Source: Pelagibacteraceae bacterium AG-349-L23 (GTDB taxonomy: Bacteria; Pseudomonadota; Alphaproteobacteria; Pelagibacterales; Pelagibacteraceae). Taken from it: a stretch of 60,000 nucleotides of DNA. Positions 8,991 to 19,181 of the stretch are shown here, piece after piece. How positions within the stretch are numbered: the first letter of the stretch is position 1; every line of letters begins with the position of its first letter. Below the pieces are notes generated by a model that worked only from the letters and a program-made list of their open reading frames with translations, ran no database searches and was not told the DNA's origin. The stretch lies in contig QCDD01000004.1 in assembly GCA_003281045.1 (NCBI GenBank), forward strand, positions 1 to 60,000. Reading direction: 5' to 3'. The position numbers and the translations under genes were made by a program.

Positions 8991-10063
8991 TGTAAAACCC
9001 ATGTCTTATTCTGAGTGCTAAAAACAAAATTTTTATCTTTCATTAATTTCAAAAATATATTTGGAGTACCATTAAAAATAATTTGATAATAGATATGGTT
9101 TTTATCAAATTTTAAAACAAAATAATCATATACTAAATTTATTTCATTTAATATTTTTTCAAAATTTGAAACTTTCAAATTATCATCAGAATCTAATTTG
9201 ACAAATATTGGCAGTTTAATTGAGGTATTAATTCTATTGAAAATTTTCCAGTGATCTTCGTAAATTATTTTTAATTTATCTATTAAATTTGTAATATCGT
9301 CTTCATCATCGAAATTTATTTCAGAAAATGAAAGATTTTTTAAAACCACTTTGTCCTCGATTGTTATTCTTGATAAAATTCTTACATTATTATTACTTTT
9401 AAAAACTAAAGTTATAATTGAATCATCTAAATTATATTTCCTAGTAATCTCTTCAAAATCATATTTTTCAATTGTCTCGTAATTTTTTTTTATGAGATTT
9501 AAATCTTCTAGATCTTCAGTTGGTAAAAGATACTCGAGAAGATGTGACTTTTTATTATACTTATTCCAATTATTAAATAAGTTATTTTCTGAAAAGGCAA
9601 TTAAATTGTCATTTTTTTCCTCTATTATAATTGGAAACAATAAGAATTTTTTTCTATTTGGAATTGATGGGAACACATTTTTATTTTCTAAATAATTGAA
9701 AATTTTTTTTTTATTAAAAGCGACACCCAAATTTACATAATAAGTCTCATCAATAAACTTTTCCTCTTTTACAGAAAAAGACTCTATCATTCCTTTTATC
9801 TCAGCTAATTTTATTTCTTTAATTATTTCTTGATCTGAGGAAACTGTAATAGTTGAGATTAATCTTGAAAAAGCTTTGATAAAACCTTCATCTATTACCT
9901 TATTTTTATCAAAATTTATTTCAAACGGCTTTGAAATTTCAATATTATTTACATCAAAAGATTTTGCCTCAACTTTATCTGTGGAAAAAAAAAATATATT
10001 TAAAGATAGAAACGCAAAAAAAATATATAAAAAATGTAAAAAATTTTTAAATCTAATTATCAT
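8987..10063 (-). CDS. Secreted DUF2066-like protein
   Basis: A 358-residue protein with an N-terminal hydrophobic segment (about residues 10-28) followed by KVEAKSF, which reads as a signal peptide or membrane anchor; the rest is probably periplasmic. The body is rich in Asp, Asn, Lys and Ile, with no catalytic motif that I recognise. The DUF2066 assignment rests mainly on context (between hda and purM) and on the segment EGFIKAFSRLISTI, where the family has a similar motif. It is coupled to hda by an ATGA overlap. Its start is only 11 bp from the divergent purM start. Confidence 0.65.
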   Translation of the reverse strand: MIIRFKNFLHFLYIFFAFLSLNIFFFSTDKVEAKSFDVNNIEISKPFEINFDKNKVIDEGFIKAFSRLISTITVSSDQEIIKEIKLAEIKGMIESFSVKEEKFIDETYYVNLGVAFNKKKIFNYLENKNVFPSIPNRKKFLLFPIIIEEKNDNLIAFSENNLFNNWNKYNKKSHLLEYLLPTEDLEDLNLIKKNYETIEKYDFEEITRKYNLDDSIITLVFKSNNNVRILSRITIEDKVVLKNLSFSEINFDDEDDITNLIDKLKIIYEDHWKIFNRINTSIKLPIFVKLDSDDNLKVSNFEKILNEINLVYDYFVLKFDKNHIYYQIIFNGTPNIFLKLMKDKNFVFSTQNKTWVLQ

Positions 10064-10074
10064 ACTTTATAATA

Positions 10075-11103
10075 ATGAATAAAAATCTATTAACATACAA
10101 AAAAAGTGGAGTTGATATTAAGGCTGCAGATAAGTTTATAAAGTTCATATCTTCGATTTCATCAAAAAAAAGGGGCAAAAAAAAGTTTGATAATATAGGT
10201 GGTTTTGGTTCTATAACAGACATTCCTGATAATTTAAAAAATCCAAAAATTGTAGCATGCACTGATGGGGTTGGTACTAAAATAGAAATAGCAAATCTCT
10301 TAAAAAAATTTGATACTATTGGAATCGATTTAGTTGCGATGAGTGTAAATGATTTGATAGTCCAAGGTGCTACTCCCTTTTTTTTCTTAGATTATATTTC
10401 GATAAACAAAATTAATTTACCAAAACTAAAATCAATCATTAAAGGAATTGTTAAAGGGTGTAATATATCCGGTTGTGATTTAGTTGGTGGTGAAACAGCT
10501 GAAATGCCAGGTACATATGAAAAAAATAAATTCGATATTGCTGGTTTTGCAGTTGGATTAGTTGAAGAAAAAAAAATTTTAGACAAAAATAATGTTAAAG
10601 AAAATAACCTTATTTTAGCAATTCCATCAAGTGGCTTACATTCAAATGGTTACTCATTAGTAAGAAATATTATCAAAAAAAAAAATATAACAATTAATAG
10701 GAATATTTTTTTAAAAAAAGAGTTGCTAAAACCAACAAAGATTTATGTTAAAGAAATTTTAAGTCTTATTAACAAGAAACTTATAAATGGTTGTGCTAAT
10801 ATTACTGGTGGAGGTTTACCAGATAATATCAAAAGAGTTATCCCAAAAAATCTTTGTGCAGAAATTGATTTAGAAAAGATAAAACCTCTTAAAATCTTTA
10901 AATGGTTAAAAAAAAATAATTTAAATGACTTCGAAATGTTAAAAACTTTTAATTGTGGCGTTGGTTTTTGTCTAATTATAAATCCAAGAAATTTAAAAAA
11001 AATTAACAAATATTTTTCTAAAGATTATAAACCTTATGTGATCGGCAAAATATCGAAAAATTCAAAAAAAATAAAATTTAATGGTAAAATTAATTGGTCC
11101 TAA
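10075..11103 (+). CDS. purM: Phosphoribosylformylglycinamidine cyclo-ligase (AIR synthetase)
   Basis: Fifth step of de novo purine synthesis, closing the imidazole ring of FGAM to AIR with ATP. The 342-residue length is normal. Motifs seen are CTDGVGTKIEIA, GIDLVAMSVNDLIVQGA, the ATP-binding GCDLVGGETAEMPG, PSSGLHSNGYSLVR and ITGGGLPDNIKRV. It overlaps purN by 23 nt. It is unusually close (11 bp) to the divergent DUF2066 gene, and the only clear TATAAT in the gap (10068-10073) ends one base before the ATG. Confidence 0.97.
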   Translation: MNKNLLTYKKSGVDIKAADKFIKFISSISSKKRGKKKFDNIGGFGSITDIPDNLKNPKIVACTDGVGTKIEIANLLKKFDTIGIDLVAMSVNDLIVQGATPFFFLDYISINKINLPKLKSIIKGIVKGCNISGCDLVGGETAEMPGTYEKNKFDIAGFAVGLVEEKKILDKNNVKENNLILAIPSSGLHSNGYSLVRNIIKKKNITINRNIFLKKELLKPTKIYVKEILSLINKKLINGCANITGGGLPDNIKRVIPKNLCAEIDLEKIKPLKIFKWLKKNNLNDFEMLKTFNCGVGFCLIINPRNLKKINKYFSKDYKPYVIGKISKNSKKIKFNGKINWS

Positions 11104-11665
11104 AAAAATAAGAACTGCAGTTTTTATTTCTGGAACAGGAAGTAACTTAAAAAATCTAATTGAATTTTCTTTAAAAAAAAAAACTCCAATTGAAGTAAAT
11201 TTAATTGTTTCAAATAATGTAAAAGCAAAAGGACTTAGATTTGCAAAATTGTATAAGATAAAAAAAAAAATTTATAATTATGATAAAAAACAAATTTCAG
11301 AAAAAAAAATATTAAAAGACCTAAAGTTAAATAACATTAAACTAATATGTCTCGCGGGCTTTATGAAAATTTTATCTAAAGATTTTATAAGGAAGTTTAA
11401 AGGGAAAATTTTGAACATACATCCTTCCTTATTACCAAAATACAAAGGATTAAACACACACAATAGAGCAATTCAAAACAAAGAAAAATACTCAGGATGT
11501 ACAGTGCACTTAGTAAACTCAAAACTTGACTCAGGAAAAATAATTCTTCAAAAAAAAGTTAAATTATCGAAAAAAGAAACTCCCTTATCTCTCCAAAAGA
11601 AAATACTTAAACATGAACATATTTTATATCCAAGAGCTATTAATAAGATATTTGCTAATCTTTAA
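11081..11665 (+). CDS. purN: Phosphoribosylglycinamide formyltransferase 1
   Basis: Transfers a formyl group from 10-formyl-tetrahydrofolate to GAR in purine synthesis. Its 194 residues carry the substrate loop ISGTGSNLKNLI and the catalytic Asn-His-Asp set: NIHPSLLPKYKG holds the Asn and His, and TVHLVNSKLDSG holds the Asp. The start overlaps purM by 23 nt. The end overlaps convergent ndk by 11 nt. The protein is very Lys-rich, in keeping with its neighbours and not a sign of transfer. Confidence 0.96.
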   Translation: MVKLIGPKKIRTAVFISGTGSNLKNLIEFSLKKKTPIEVNLIVSNNVKAKGLRFAKLYKIKKKIYNYDKKQISEKKILKDLKLNNIKLICLAGFMKILSKDFIRKFKGKILNIHPSLLPKYKGLNTHNRAIQNKEKYSGCTVHLVNSKLDSGKIILQKKVKLSKKETPLSLQKKILKHEHILYPRAINKIFANL

Positions 11666-12065
11666 AGAAAAAATCAATTTCAATTTTTGCATTTTCAATA
11701 CTGTCAGAACCATGTACTGAATTTTTATCTATTGAAATTCCATATTTTTTTCTGATTGTTCCTTCCTCAGCATCTTTAGGGTTAGTTGCTCCCATTAATT
11801 TTCTATTTTCAGCCACAGCATTCTCTTTTTCAAGTATCATTGCGATTATTGGACCTGATGAAAGATATGAACATAAGTCATTATAAAATGGTTTTGTCTC
11901 ATGAACTTTATAAAATTTTTCAGCTTCTGATTTTTCTATCTGAATTTTTTTTTCTTTAAATATATTAAATCCGTTTTTTATAAACATTTGTTTAATTTCA
12001 TTATCAAGGTTTCTTTCCACTGCATCTGGTTTAATGATTGATAAAGTCTGTTCAGTATTACTCAT
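11655..12065 (-). CDS. ndk: Nucleoside diphosphate kinase
   Basis: Exchanges gamma-phosphates between NTPs and NDPs through a phospho-histidine. The 136-residue protein contains the start signature TLSIIKPDAVERN, the active-site loop NSVHGSDS with the catalytic His, and the nucleotide-binding GATNPKDAEEGTIR. The open frame reaches 12077 via a TTG codon, but a GAGGA ribosome-binding site at 12071-12075 lies 5 nt before the ATG at 12063-12065, which also matches the family N-terminus. That start lies 8 nt inside the end of pepA, so the two are coupled. Confidence 0.96.
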   Translation of the reverse strand: MSNTEQTLSIIKPDAVERNLDNEIKQMFIKNGFNIFKEKKIQIEKSEAEKFYKVHETKPFYNDLCSYLSSGPIIAMILEKENAVAENRKLMGATNPKDAEEGTIRKKYGISIDKNSVHGSDSIENAKIEIDFFFKD

Positions 12066-13527
12066 AATAATCCTCAATTAATTGATTTAATAATCTAACT
12101 CCAAATCCAGTTGCTCCCTCAGAGTTTAAAGCACCTCCATATTTTGAAAATGCCATACCTGCAATATCTAAATGTGCCCAAGGAGTTTTATTAAGTATGA
12201 ATCTCTGTAAAAATTGTGCTGCGGTAGTTGAGCCAGCCCCTCCAACATAATTAATGTTTTGCATATCAGCATTTTTAGAATTAATTAATTTATCATAATT
12301 TCTATCTAGTGGCATTCTCCATACCCTTTCTCCAACTTTCTGACCTGCATCAAACAGTTGTTTGGACAACTTATCATTATTTGAGAAAAGTCCTGCAAAT
12401 TCAGAACCCAAGGAAACTATAATTGCTCCTGTTAAAGTTGCTAAATCAACAATAAATTCAGGCTTATATTTTTTTTCTGTATATGTAAGTGCATCAGCTA
12501 AAACTAATCTTCCCTCAGCATCTGTATTCAAAACTTCGATTGTCTTACCACTATAAGATTTCACAATATCACCAGGTCTTTGAGCATTACCGCCTGGCAT
12601 ATTTTCAACAAGACCTACTACTCCAATTGCATTTATTTTTGCTTTCCTTAATGCAAGATTTTTCATCAAACCTACAACAACAGCAGAACCAGCCATATCA
12701 TAAGTCATATCTTCCATAAACTTTGCAGGCTTAAGAGAAATACCACCAGTATCAAAACAAACTCCTTTTCCAACAAATGCTAATGGTTTTTTTTTTGATT
12801 TTGAACCTTTCCACTCTAAAGTAACAAGATAAGACCCCCTTATGCTACCTTGTCCTACGCCCAAAAGTGCATTCATACCAAGCTTTTTCAATTTCTTTTT
12901 GTCAAATACGTTTACTTTAAGACCAAATTTTCTAAGTTGTAATAATCTTTTTGCATATTCATCTGGATGAAGAATATTTCCTGGTTCTGAAACGAGATCT
13001 TTTGTTAAATTTGAACCTTCAATTAATGATCTATACTTTTTATTTTTATTAAATTGGAAAGTTTTGTTTTTGTTCAAGACCACTATATCAAATTTTTTTT
13101 CTTTACTTTTAGATTTATATTTATTGAATTCGTATGATTTTAATTGAAGGCCTTGTGCAAATTGATCAAAAAAGAATTTATTTTTAGGAAAAGTGTTCCT
13201 TATATTTTGTTCATAAAAAGTTGTTTTTAAATACAAATTTGATTTTAAATACATATAAAATTCTGCTCCCATTTTTTCAATGTCAAAAGCAGATTGATTA
13301 TCTTTAATTTTTATCAAAATAACTTTTTGTGAAGCGCTTATGTTTAATGATAAAAAATTCTTATCACCTAATTCATTTGAGCTTAGTGACTGATTTATAA
13401 AACTAGAAAATTTAGATATTGGAAGTTTGCTGAGATCATTTATTTTAAAATTTTTATTGGTAAAAAAAACATGATTTTTTACTGATTTTTGGTCTAAACT
13501 ATTTTTGACACTTATTTTTATTGACAT
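12058..13527 (-). CDS. pepA: Leucyl aminopeptidase, M17 family
   Basis: Cytosolic dizinc or manganese aminopeptidase of 489 residues. The N-terminal macro-like domain is divergent. The C-terminal catalytic domain has the metal and bicarbonate site motifs GVCFDTGGISLKP, YDMAGSAVV and the family signature NTDAEGRLVLADAL. It recycles peptides; some PepA proteins also bind DNA, but nothing here shows that role. It is upstream of and coupled with ndk, and divergent from lptF across 82 bp. Confidence 0.97.
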   Translation of the reverse strand: MSIKISVKNSLDQKSVKNHVFFTNKNFKINDLSKLPISKFSSFINQSLSSNELGDKNFLSLNISASQKVILIKIKDNQSAFDIEKMGAEFYMYLKSNLYLKTTFYEQNIRNTFPKNKFFFDQFAQGLQLKSYEFNKYKSKSKEKKFDIVVLNKNKTFQFNKNKKYRSLIEGSNLTKDLVSEPGNILHPDEYAKRLLQLRKFGLKVNVFDKKKLKKLGMNALLGVGQGSIRGSYLVTLEWKGSKSKKKPLAFVGKGVCFDTGGISLKPAKFMEDMTYDMAGSAVVVGLMKNLALRKAKINAIGVVGLVENMPGGNAQRPGDIVKSYSGKTIEVLNTDAEGRLVLADALTYTEKKYKPEFIVDLATLTGAIIVSLGSEFAGLFSNNDKLSKQLFDAGQKVGERVWRMPLDRNYDKLINSKNADMQNINYVGGAGSTTAAQFLQRFILNKTPWAHLDIAGMAFSKYGGALNSEGATGFGVRLLNQLIEDYYE

Positions 13528-13609
13528 TTTTTATATATATGTACTTTGAGTTGTATTTAAATTGTAAACTAACAGTTGAAAATATATAAATATATTTAGA
13601 TAGATTTCA

Positions 13610-14746
13610 ATGAAAAAAATATTATTTCGGAAACTTCTTTTTGACTGTTTAGTTTTTTTTACAATAACTCTTTTTTCCTCAAGTATAATTATATGGGTAT
13701 TTCAGGCTGTAAATTTTCTAGATATAATCGTAGAAGACGGGCGTAATTATTTAGTCTATTTAAATTTTTCACTTTTAAATTTTCCAAAGGTAATAAGTAA
13801 ATTAGTCCCATTTATCCTTTTTTTTAGCTTTCTTTATATTATTGGAAAATATGAGTTAAAAAACGAATTAATTATTTTTTGGAACTTTGGCATAAATAAA
13901 ATTGAGCTAATAAATTTTTTTATAAAATTTTCATTTTTTATAATGTTATTTCAAATATTTCTTACTGCCTCTATTGTGCCAAAAAGCCAAGACCTAGCTA
14001 GGTCATTCTTGAGAACTTCATCAATTAATTATTTAGAAAATTTTATAAAACCTAGGATATTCAATGATGGCGTTAAAGGTTTAACTATTTACAGTAATTC
14101 GAAAGATAAGTCTGGAAATTTAAAAGAAATTTATCTAAAAAAAGGTTCTGGAGAAAATTTTCAAATAACTTTTGCAAAAGAAGGAAGATTTAAACAAATA
14201 GGAAAAAATCAATTTTTAGAACTAAATTATGGTGAAACAATAAGTGTAGTTAATAATAAGATTACAAACTTTAAATTTAAAAAAACAGATTTTAATTTGA
14301 GTAATTTTGAAGATAACACAACAACATATAAAAAAACTCAAGAAGTAGCAACAACAGATCTAATAAAGTGTTATCATAAATTGATGAATTTTAATATTTT
14401 AAAAATTGATGAAAATTTTGAAGTTGAAAATTGTAGGAATGATAATATTGATAATATTATTAAGGAATTGTATAAGAGAATAATAATTCCATTGTACATT
14501 CCAGTATTAATACTTCTTTCTTTATTATTAATATTTAAATCCAAGGAAAATACTAATTACTCAAGATATAGAGTCTTAATTTTTTTAATTGGCTTTAGCA
14601 CAATCATTCTTTCAGAAATGACTATTAGATTAATAAATGCTGATTTTATAAAAAATATAAAATTTTTTTTAATCCCTATTATTTTAGTAATAACTCTTTA
14701 TTCAAATTATTTTATGAGATTTAAAAATATGAAAGACTCAAAATGA
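13610..14746 (+). CDS. lptF: Lipopolysaccharide export permease LptF
   Basis: Inner-membrane permease of the LptB2FG ABC transporter that extracts lipopolysaccharide for transport to the outer membrane. The 378 residues show hydrophobic helices at the N-terminus (from about residue 15, at 55-75 and 95-115), a periplasmic beta-jellyroll region (about 130-255), and further helices in the C-terminal 110 residues, as expected for YjgP/YjgQ. The stop codon overlaps the lptG start in ATGA. It is the first gene of the lptF-lptG-lptD-surA-pdxA-rsmA run. Confidence 0.92.
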   Translation: MKKILFRKLLFDCLVFFTITLFSSSIIIWVFQAVNFLDIIVEDGRNYLVYLNFSLLNFPKVISKLVPFILFFSFLYIIGKYELKNELIIFWNFGINKIELINFFIKFSFFIMLFQIFLTASIVPKSQDLARSFLRTSSINYLENFIKPRIFNDGVKGLTIYSNSKDKSGNLKEIYLKKGSGENFQITFAKEGRFKQIGKNQFLELNYGETISVVNNKITNFKFKKTDFNLSNFEDNTTTYKKTQEVATTDLIKCYHKLMNFNILKIDENFEVENCRNDNIDNIIKELYKRIIIPLYIPVLILLSLLLIFKSKENTNYSRYRVLIFLIGFSTIILSEMTIRLINADFIKNIKFFLIPIILVITLYSNYFMRFKNMKDSK

Positions 14747-15816
14747 ATACCTATACTAAATTCCTTGTTAAAACATATCTAATTTCTTTCTTAAATGTTT
14801 TTTTTATTTTTTTTTGTTTAATATATGTTCTTAATCTACTTACTGAATTAGAATTTTTTAAACGAACAGATGTCGACACTTATTTTCCACTTTATTTATC
14901 TCTTATAAATACTCCAATGTTTGTTTTTGAAATGTTTCCATTTATTTTCTTAATATCAACTCAATTTTTTTTTAACACGCTTTTTACAGATAATGAGATG
15001 AATATCTTTAAGTACTCTGGACTAAAAAATACAAAGATTTTTTCAATTATTGCTATTACTATATTTTTTATTGGGATTATTATAATTTCTATTTTTTATA
15101 ATTTATCCTCTAATTTAAAAAATTTATATTTAGGATTAAAATCAAATTATACTGAAGATAAGAAATATCTTGCGGTGATAACTAAAAATGGTTTATGGAT
15201 TAAAGACATATATGATGAAAAAATTATGATGATAAATGCCAGCTCATTTAACAAAAATGAGCTTGTTAATACTTATATTTCTGAATTTGATAAAAACTTT
15301 GAAATTATTAGAAACATTAAAAGTAAAAAAATTGATATTAAAAATAAAGAATGGATAATTAAGGATGCTGAAATTTATATTCAAAATAATAAAGAAATTG
15401 TGAATAACCTAAAATTTCAAACTAATTTTAATTATGAGTTAATTCAAAGTTTATTTTCAAATATGTCCTCTTTATCTTTCATGGAATTAATTGAAATGAG
15501 AAAAAATTATAAAAAACTCAATTATTCCTTAACAGAAATAGATCTTCAGCTTTTGAAATTAGTCTCTTTTCCTTTTAATTTCATCTTAATGTTTATTTTT
15601 GCAGCAATAATTATGATGAATACGAAAACTTTTAAAAGTAAAAGTCTTAAAATAATTATTGGACTTTTTTTGTCTGTAATAATTTATTATATTAATAATT
15701 TCTTTTTTATTTTAGGAAATTCAGAAAAAATAAATGTTATTAGTTCAATTCTTATTCCTTTGATAATTCTATCTTTGATTAATTTTTTATTCATGAGAAA
15801 CATAAATGCTAAATAA
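14743..15816 (+). CDS. lptG: Lipopolysaccharide export permease LptG
   Basis: Second YjgP/YjgQ-type permease of the LPS export transporter, 357 residues. It has N-terminal helices (about residues 10-35, 60-80 and 100-125), a soluble periplasmic region in the middle (about 130-260) and three hydrophobic helices at the end. The pairing with lptF by a 4-nt overlap and the following lptD gene identify it as LptG. Its last 11 nt overlap the lptD start. The ATPase LptB is not in the window. Confidence 0.92.
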   Translation: MNTYTKFLVKTYLISFLNVFFIFFCLIYVLNLLTELEFFKRTDVDTYFPLYLSLINTPMFVFEMFPFIFLISTQFFFNTLFTDNEMNIFKYSGLKNTKIFSIIAITIFFIGIIIISIFYNLSSNLKNLYLGLKSNYTEDKKYLAVITKNGLWIKDIYDEKIMMINASSFNKNELVNTYISEFDKNFEIIRNIKSKKIDIKNKEWIIKDAEIYIQNNKEIVNNLKFQTNFNYELIQSLFSNMSSLSFMELIEMRKNYKKLNYSLTEIDLQLLKLVSFPFNFILMFIFAAIIMMNTKTFKSKSLKIIIGLFLSVIIYYINNFFFILGNSEKINVISSILIPLIILSLINFLFMRNINAK

Positions 15817-18235
15817 AATTTTCTTAACTTTTTTAATATTTTTTTATTTAATTGGTAATAATGTTCATAGTAACGAACAAATTAGTTTTGATGTGAATGA
15901 AATAGAAATTTTAGATGATGGAAACAAAGTAGTTGGCAAAAATAGAGGAATTATTACTATAGAAAATGGAATAACTATTGAGGCAGATGAGTTTGAATTT
16001 AACAAAATAAAAAATATTCTTCAAGCAAAAGGAAATATAATAATTAATGATCGAATAAATAACTACAATTTTACAGCACAAAATATTTTTTATAACAGAA
16101 ATGAAGAAAGATTAGAACTTATAGGTAAAGCAGAAGCTTTGGTTGACAGCAATTACAAGTTTAATTCTAAAAATATTATTATTCTTAGAAATGAAAAATT
16201 AATAAGTTCTGATCAAGGAGTAACTATTTTGGATAAAATAAATCAAACAAGATATGAAATTGGAAAATTTAGTTATTCTTTGAAAAATGAAACTTTAAAA
16301 GGTGAAAAAATTTTTATTCATACAAAATTTAATCAACCTTTCAGTGATAAATATTTTTTTAAAAGTGCAGTTTTTAATTTAAAAAATCAAAATTACATTG
16401 CTCAAGACATAAACATAGATTTTAAAAAAAATTTATTTGGTGATAAAAACAATGATCCAAGATTTAAAGGACTCTCCTCTTCAAGTAAAAATGGTATCAC
16501 AACAATAAACAAGGGTATATTTACAAGTTGTAAAAAAAACGATCGGTGCCCCCCTTGGACTATTCAAGCTGATAAAATTACTTATGATCAAAATAAAAAA
16601 CAAATAAATTATGATAATGCTATTGTAAAAATTTATGATATTCCTGTTTTGTATTTTCCAAAATTTTTTCACCCTGGCCCAACTGTAAAAAGGCAAACGG
16701 GTTTCTTAGTACCTCATATTAATAATTCAAATGTGCTTGGTTACTCTTTGCAAATACCATATTTTTATGCTCTTTCAAACAATCAAGACTTTACTTTTAA
16801 ACCAACATTCTTTGATAAAGATATTTTAATGTTTCAGAATGAATATAGGCAACAAAATAAAAATTCATACTTTATTAGTGACTTAAATATCGTAAATAAT
16901 TACAAATCAAAAAAAACGAATGAAAAAAAAACGTTAACTCATGTATTCTCCAAATTTCAGATGGATTTAGCTTACGAAAACTTTATCGAAAGCTCGCTTA
17001 ATTTTTCATTTCAAAAAGTTAATAATGATACATATCTAAAAGTTTTTGATACAAATATTGTAAATACTGAATTAAAACCCAATAACTTTGACACTTTAAC
17101 TTCTGATATAGATTTAAATCTTGAAAATGAAAATTTTTCATTAACAGCTGGATTTACTGCATACGAAAATCTATCAAAGCAGAATAGTGATCGTTATCAA
17201 TATGTTTTACCTTACTACGATTTCTCAAAAAGTTTTTTTGAAAACAATAATTTTGCTTCTTTTAATTTTATTTCTCAAGGAGATAACATTTTAAAAGATA
17301 CAAACAGTCTGAGATCTAGAATGATTAATAATTTAGATATTCATAGTTATGGTTATTATTTTGAAAACGGAGTCAAAAATAATTTTAATTATTTTCTTAA
17401 AAATACAATTTCCGCAGGAAAAAACAACGTTGATTATGACTCTAGTCCACATATAAAGCTTATGAATATATTTGAGTTAGTTTCAAGTTTTCCACTTATT
17501 AATTTAACGGAAAACTACTCAAATTACTTAAATCCAAAGATCTCCCTAAGAATTAACCCCTCAGGTATGAAGAGTTACAAAAATGAAAATAGACAGATAA
17601 ATAATGATAACTTGTTTAATATTAATAGACTTGGTCTGATTGATACTCTTGAGTCTGGAAATAATCTTACTTTAGGGGTGGATTACAAAAGAGAAAAAAT
17701 TGATGATATCAACAAATATTTTGAATTGAAACTTGGCACAGTTTTAAGGACAAAATCAAATAAAAATTTACCAACAAATAGCACACTTGACAAAAAAAGA
17801 TCAAATTATTTTGGAAAAATAACAAACAATTTAAATGATAATATAAATTTTAATTACGAATTCTCAATTGATCATGATCTAAGCCAAATTCAATACAATT
17901 CCTTTGGTACCACCATTAGAAAAAATAATTTTATCACAACTTTTAACTTTATTGAGGAAACTGGTAATGTTGGAAGCACTAATATTTTTGAAAATGAAAC
18001 AACATTTAATTTTGATGACCAAAATTTTATTACATTTAGAACAAGAGAAAATAAAGAGATAGATTTGACTGAATATTATGATTTAATTTATGAGTATAAA
18101 AATGATTGTCTAGTTGCGGGTATCAAATATAATAAAACTTATTACCAAGACAGAGATTTGCAACCAACTGAAGATTTTATGTTTACTATAAAATTAGTAC
18201 CATTGACTGCTGTAGAGCAAAAATTTGCAAATTAA
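15806..18235 (+). CDS. lptD: LPS-assembly outer membrane protein LptD
   Basis: Outer-membrane barrel that inserts lipopolysaccharide into the outer leaflet. The 809 residues start with a signal peptide (hydrophobic to about residue 18), then an OstA-like periplasmic domain (about 25-220) and a long beta-barrel region rich in alternating aromatic and polar strands. The conserved junction segment CPPWTIQADKI and the neighbouring Cys residues (about 238 and 243), with another Cys near the C-terminus, could form the disulfide known in this family. It overlaps lptG by 11 nt. Confidence 0.93.
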   Translation: MLNKIFLTFLIFFYLIGNNVHSNEQISFDVNEIEILDDGNKVVGKNRGIITIENGITIEADEFEFNKIKNILQAKGNIIINDRINNYNFTAQNIFYNRNEERLELIGKAEALVDSNYKFNSKNIIILRNEKLISSDQGVTILDKINQTRYEIGKFSYSLKNETLKGEKIFIHTKFNQPFSDKYFFKSAVFNLKNQNYIAQDINIDFKKNLFGDKNNDPRFKGLSSSSKNGITTINKGIFTSCKKNDRCPPWTIQADKITYDQNKKQINYDNAIVKIYDIPVLYFPKFFHPGPTVKRQTGFLVPHINNSNVLGYSLQIPYFYALSNNQDFTFKPTFFDKDILMFQNEYRQQNKNSYFISDLNIVNNYKSKKTNEKKTLTHVFSKFQMDLAYENFIESSLNFSFQKVNNDTYLKVFDTNIVNTELKPNNFDTLTSDIDLNLENENFSLTAGFTAYENLSKQNSDRYQYVLPYYDFSKSFFENNNFASFNFISQGDNILKDTNSLRSRMINNLDIHSYGYYFENGVKNNFNYFLKNTISAGKNNVDYDSSPHIKLMNIFELVSSFPLINLTENYSNYLNPKISLRINPSGMKSYKNENRQINNDNLFNINRLGLIDTLESGNNLTLGVDYKREKIDDINKYFELKLGTVLRTKSNKNLPTNSTLDKKRSNYFGKITNNLNDNINFNYEFSIDHDLSQIQYNSFGTTIRKNNFITTFNFIEETGNVGSTNIFENETTFNFDDQNFITFRTRENKEIDLTEYYDLIYEYKNDCLVAGIKYNKTYYQDRDLQPTEDFMFTIKLVPLTAVEQKFAN

Positions 18236-18239
18236 CAAG

Positions 18240-19181
18240 ATGTGTTTAATCAAAAAATTAAAAGTACTTTTTATATTCTTTTCACTAACTTTAAGCTTTC
18301 AAAACTTAAATGCACTAGAAAATAGAATATTATTTAAAGTTGATAATGAGATTATTACTACAATTGATATCTTTGAAGAAATAAAATTCTTAAAAACTTT
18401 TAATCCAGAAATGAACAGTTTAAGTAAAGAAGAGTTATTTGAAATATCAAAAAATTCTATTTTAAGAAATAAAATAAAAAAAATAGAATTAACGAATTTT
18501 GTAAAAGAGTTGAAAGTTGAGGATAAATTTTTATTAAATATTATAAAAAGTAAATACCCAAAAATAGGTATGAATTCATTAGAAAATTTTAAAAATTTCT
18601 TAAAAGATAATAATCTTAATTTTGAGATAATTAGAGAAAAGCTGACAATTGAACTAATTTGGAATGATTTTATTTATCAAAAATTTAATGAAAAAGTTGT
18701 AATTGATAGGAATAAAATAAAAAATGAAATTTTACAAAACCCTCAAAAAGAAAGTCAAATTGAACTTTTGCTTTCGGAGATCACTTTTACTATAAATGAT
18801 AAAATAGATTTTCAAAATAAATATCAAAAAGTTCTTCTTGATATTGAAAAAATTGGATTCAAAAAAGCCGCCCTAATACATAGTAACTCTGAAACAGCTG
18901 CCAATGGGGGTGCTATTGGGTGGATAAATGAAAATAATTTAAATAAAAATATCAAGGAAATTATTTCAAAACTACAAACAGGTCAATTTTCAAAACCAAT
19001 AAGAACATCATCAGGATTCATTATAATTAAGATTGACGATAAGAGAGAAAGTGTTTCAAAATTTGATTTAACTAAAAAAATTGAAGAAATTATCAAATTC
19101 AAAACTAACGATCAGCTAGATCAATTTTCTAATATGTATTTTAATAAAATAAAAAAAGATTTAAAAATATATGGTTTATAA
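18240..19181 (+). CDS. surA: Periplasmic chaperone/peptidyl-prolyl isomerase SurA-like
   Basis: Periplasmic folding helper for outer-membrane proteins. The 313-residue protein has a signal peptide (hydrophobic to about residue 23, ending LNALEN), a SurA N-terminal chaperone domain (LFKVDNEIITTIDI) and one parvulin-type domain (about residues 170-275) with the family segments NGGAIGWI and ISKLQTGQFSKPI. Enterobacterial SurA has two parvulin domains and about 430 residues, so this is a shortened form. A TTG start at 18225 inside lptD is also open, but ATG 18240 gives a cleaner signal peptide. Confidence 0.86.
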   Translation: MCLIKKLKVLFIFFSLTLSFQNLNALENRILFKVDNEIITTIDIFEEIKFLKTFNPEMNSLSKEELFEISKNSILRNKIKKIELTNFVKELKVEDKFLLNIIKSKYPKIGMNSLENFKNFLKDNNLNFEIIREKLTIELIWNDFIYQKFNEKVVIDRNKIKNEILQNPQKESQIELLLSEITFTINDKIDFQNKYQKVLLDIEKIGFKKAALIHSNSETAANGGAIGWINENNLNKNIKEIISKLQTGQFSKPIRTSSGFIIIKIDDKRESVSKFDLTKKIEEIIKFKTNDQLDQFSNMYFNKIKKDLKIYGL

